Source of the DNA: Apodemus sylvaticus
Taxonomy: Eukaryota > Chordata > Mammalia > Rodentia > Muridae
Length of the DNA stretch: 64,000 nucleotides
Reading direction: 5' to 3'
Assembly (NCBI RefSeq): GCF_947179515.1
Contig: NC_067477.1
Span: forward strand, 145,242,465-145,306,464
Part shown: piece after piece, positions 62,691 through 64,000 of the stretch
Position numbering within the stretch: position 1 is the stretch's first letter
Layout: the number at the start of each line of letters is the position of its first letter
Notes under the pieces: model-generated
What the model was told of the DNA's origin: nothing
Database searches by the model: none
The model's input: only the letters and a program-made list of their open reading frames with translations
Made by a program: the position numbers and the translations under genes

Positions 62691-64000
62691 TTGAGGCTAC
62701 ACGTTTAGACGTACACGACACACCAAATCTTTTCGAGTTACAACGTGTTGTTTAGGAGATACAAGCTAATTTTGTACGATGCGTTATTTCTTCTCGTAAA
62801 GTGTTTCCAATATGTACGTATTTGTCTTTACTCTGCAACACTGTATTTCCTTATAACGTGGTATTCTTATATATTCTTTCGAGAAAGAACTCTCCTTTGC
62901 CTTCGCTTTTGAGGCTACATGCAAGACATACATGCAACACCAAAGCTTTTCGAGTTACAAAGTGTTGTTTAAGAAAAACAAGATAATTTTGCACGATGAG
63001 GGATTTCCTTAAAACGTAGTTTTCTCACAAATTTTGACGATAGAAAATTCTCCTGTGGGTTCTCTTTTGAGGCTACACGTTTAGACGTACATGCCCCACC
63101 AAATCCTTTCGAGTTACAACCTGTTGCTTAGGAGATACAAACTAATATTTTATGATGCGTTATTTCTTCTCGCAAAGTGTTTCCAATAAGTATGTATTTG
63201 TCTTTATTCTGCAACACTTTATTTCCTTATAACCTGGTATTCTTACATATTCTTTCTAGTGAAAACTCTCCTGTGTGTTCTCTTTTGAGGCTACACACTG
63301 AGGCAAACACGCAACACCAAATCTTTTCGAGTTACAACGTGTTGTTTAGGAAAAACAAGATAATTTCCCACGATGCAGGATTTCCTTAATATGTGGTTTT
63401 CTGACAAATTTGACCAAAGAAAATTCTCCTGTGGGTTCTCTTTTGAGGCTACACGTTTAGACGTACACACCACATCAAATCTTTTTCAGTTACAACGTGT
63501 TGTTTAGGAGATACAAGTTAATTTTGTATGATGCATTATTTCTTCTCGTAAAGTGTTTCCAATATGTACGTATTTGTCTTTACTCTGCAACACTGTATTT
63601 CCTTATAACCTGGTATTCTTTCATATTCTTTCGAGAGAAAACTCTCCTGTGCGTTCTCTTTTGAGGCTACAAGCTTAGACATACACGCAACGGCAAAGCT
63701 TTTCGAGTTACAACGTGTTGTTTAGGAAGAACAAGATAATTTCCCACGATGCAGGATTTCCTTAAAACGTGGTGTTCTGACAAATTTTGACGAAAGAAAA
63801 TTCTCCTGTGGGTTCTCTTTTGAGGCTACACCTTTAGACGTACACACCACACCAAATCTTTTGAGTTAAACCGTGCTGTTTAGGAGATACAAGCTAATTT
63901 TTTTTACAATGCGTTATTTCTTCTCGTAAAGTTTAAGTGTTTCCAATACATACGTTTTTTTCTTTACTCTGCAACTCTGTATTTCCTAATAGCGTGGTAT

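Larger units (their letters stand above)
54601..64000 (+). repeat. Satellite array block F2, forward, family I units
   Basis: About 25 forward copies, beginning abruptly with a B half (CAACACCAAAGCTTTT) right after a reverse A half. Most of the block is a tandem duplication of 4166 bp. Individual units match those at 3.0-9.4 kb: the ATGCTTTGACATAC variant at 3103 reappears near 56100 and 60264, and ATTCTACTGGGGG at 4371 reappears at 57366 and 61532. The end runs off the window. Confidence 0.92.

Noticed and set aside
213..63473. More than 100 open reading frames of 60-110 codons on both strands
   Set aside because: They are the same few translations of the satellite unit read again and again, limited by stop codons in the unit. 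The unit length is not a multiple of three in most copies, frames change with every indel, and there is no codon conservation.
1..64000. CRISPR-like regular repeats
   Set aside because: The repeats are 377 bp, directly adjacent and without unique spacers. The L1 shows the DNA is from a mammal.
1..64000. Mus minor or major satellite
   Set aside because: Unit lengths of 120 and 234 bp do not fit the 377-bp period, and I see no stretch resembling either sequence apart from the CENP-B core.

Overview
The window is one long satellite DNA array, interrupted once by a 5'-truncated LINE-1 (L1) retrotransposon. I see no functional protein gene and no tRNA, rRNA, CRISPR array or bacterial-type feature. 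The L1 ORF2 remnant is clearly of murid-rodent type, so this is mouse/rat-family genomic DNA, most likely centromeric or pericentromeric heterochromatin. I recall that wood mice (Apodemus) carry a major satellite of about 375 bp, which would fit, but I cannot confirm the species from the sequence alone. The period does not match the Mus major (234 bp) or minor (120 bp) satellites.

The repeat unit is about 377 bp (up to about 384 bp in some families), roughly 165 copies in all. Each unit is a fused pair of related halves. Half A is about 219 bp and half B about 158 bp. They share their first ~55 bp and last ~100 bp; A has about 61 bp in the middle that B lacks. In many units half B carries the sequence TTTCGCACGATGCGGGA. 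This matches all nine essential positions of the mammalian CENP-B box (NTTCGNNNNANNCGGGN). I found 47 intact boxes by eye. In half A the same position is degenerate (TTTG...CGTT). The array therefore alternates potential box and box-less halves, much like human alpha satellite.

Layout: 1-2667 is in reverse orientation. From 2668 to 43157 the array is forward, with family I units to about 16.4 kb and family II units after that. The L1 sits at 24105-25544 inside this block, flanked by a 10-bp target-site duplication. From 43158 to 54600 the array is reversed, with family II units first and then family I from about 50 kb, mirroring the preceding block. From 54601 to 64000 it is forward again, family I. 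Within the blocks there are higher-order repeats of 1889, 2667, about 1505/1883, 1514 and 4166 bp. There are also several hybrid or deleted units that look like scars of unequal recombination.

Intact CENP-B boxes are densest at 26.8-40.6 kb (20 boxes in about 37 units) and sparse elsewhere. If the boxes are bound in vivo, that segment is the best candidate for a CENP-B-rich centromeric domain. Family assignment, box counts and block boundaries were read by eye and are approximate to a few bases or units.
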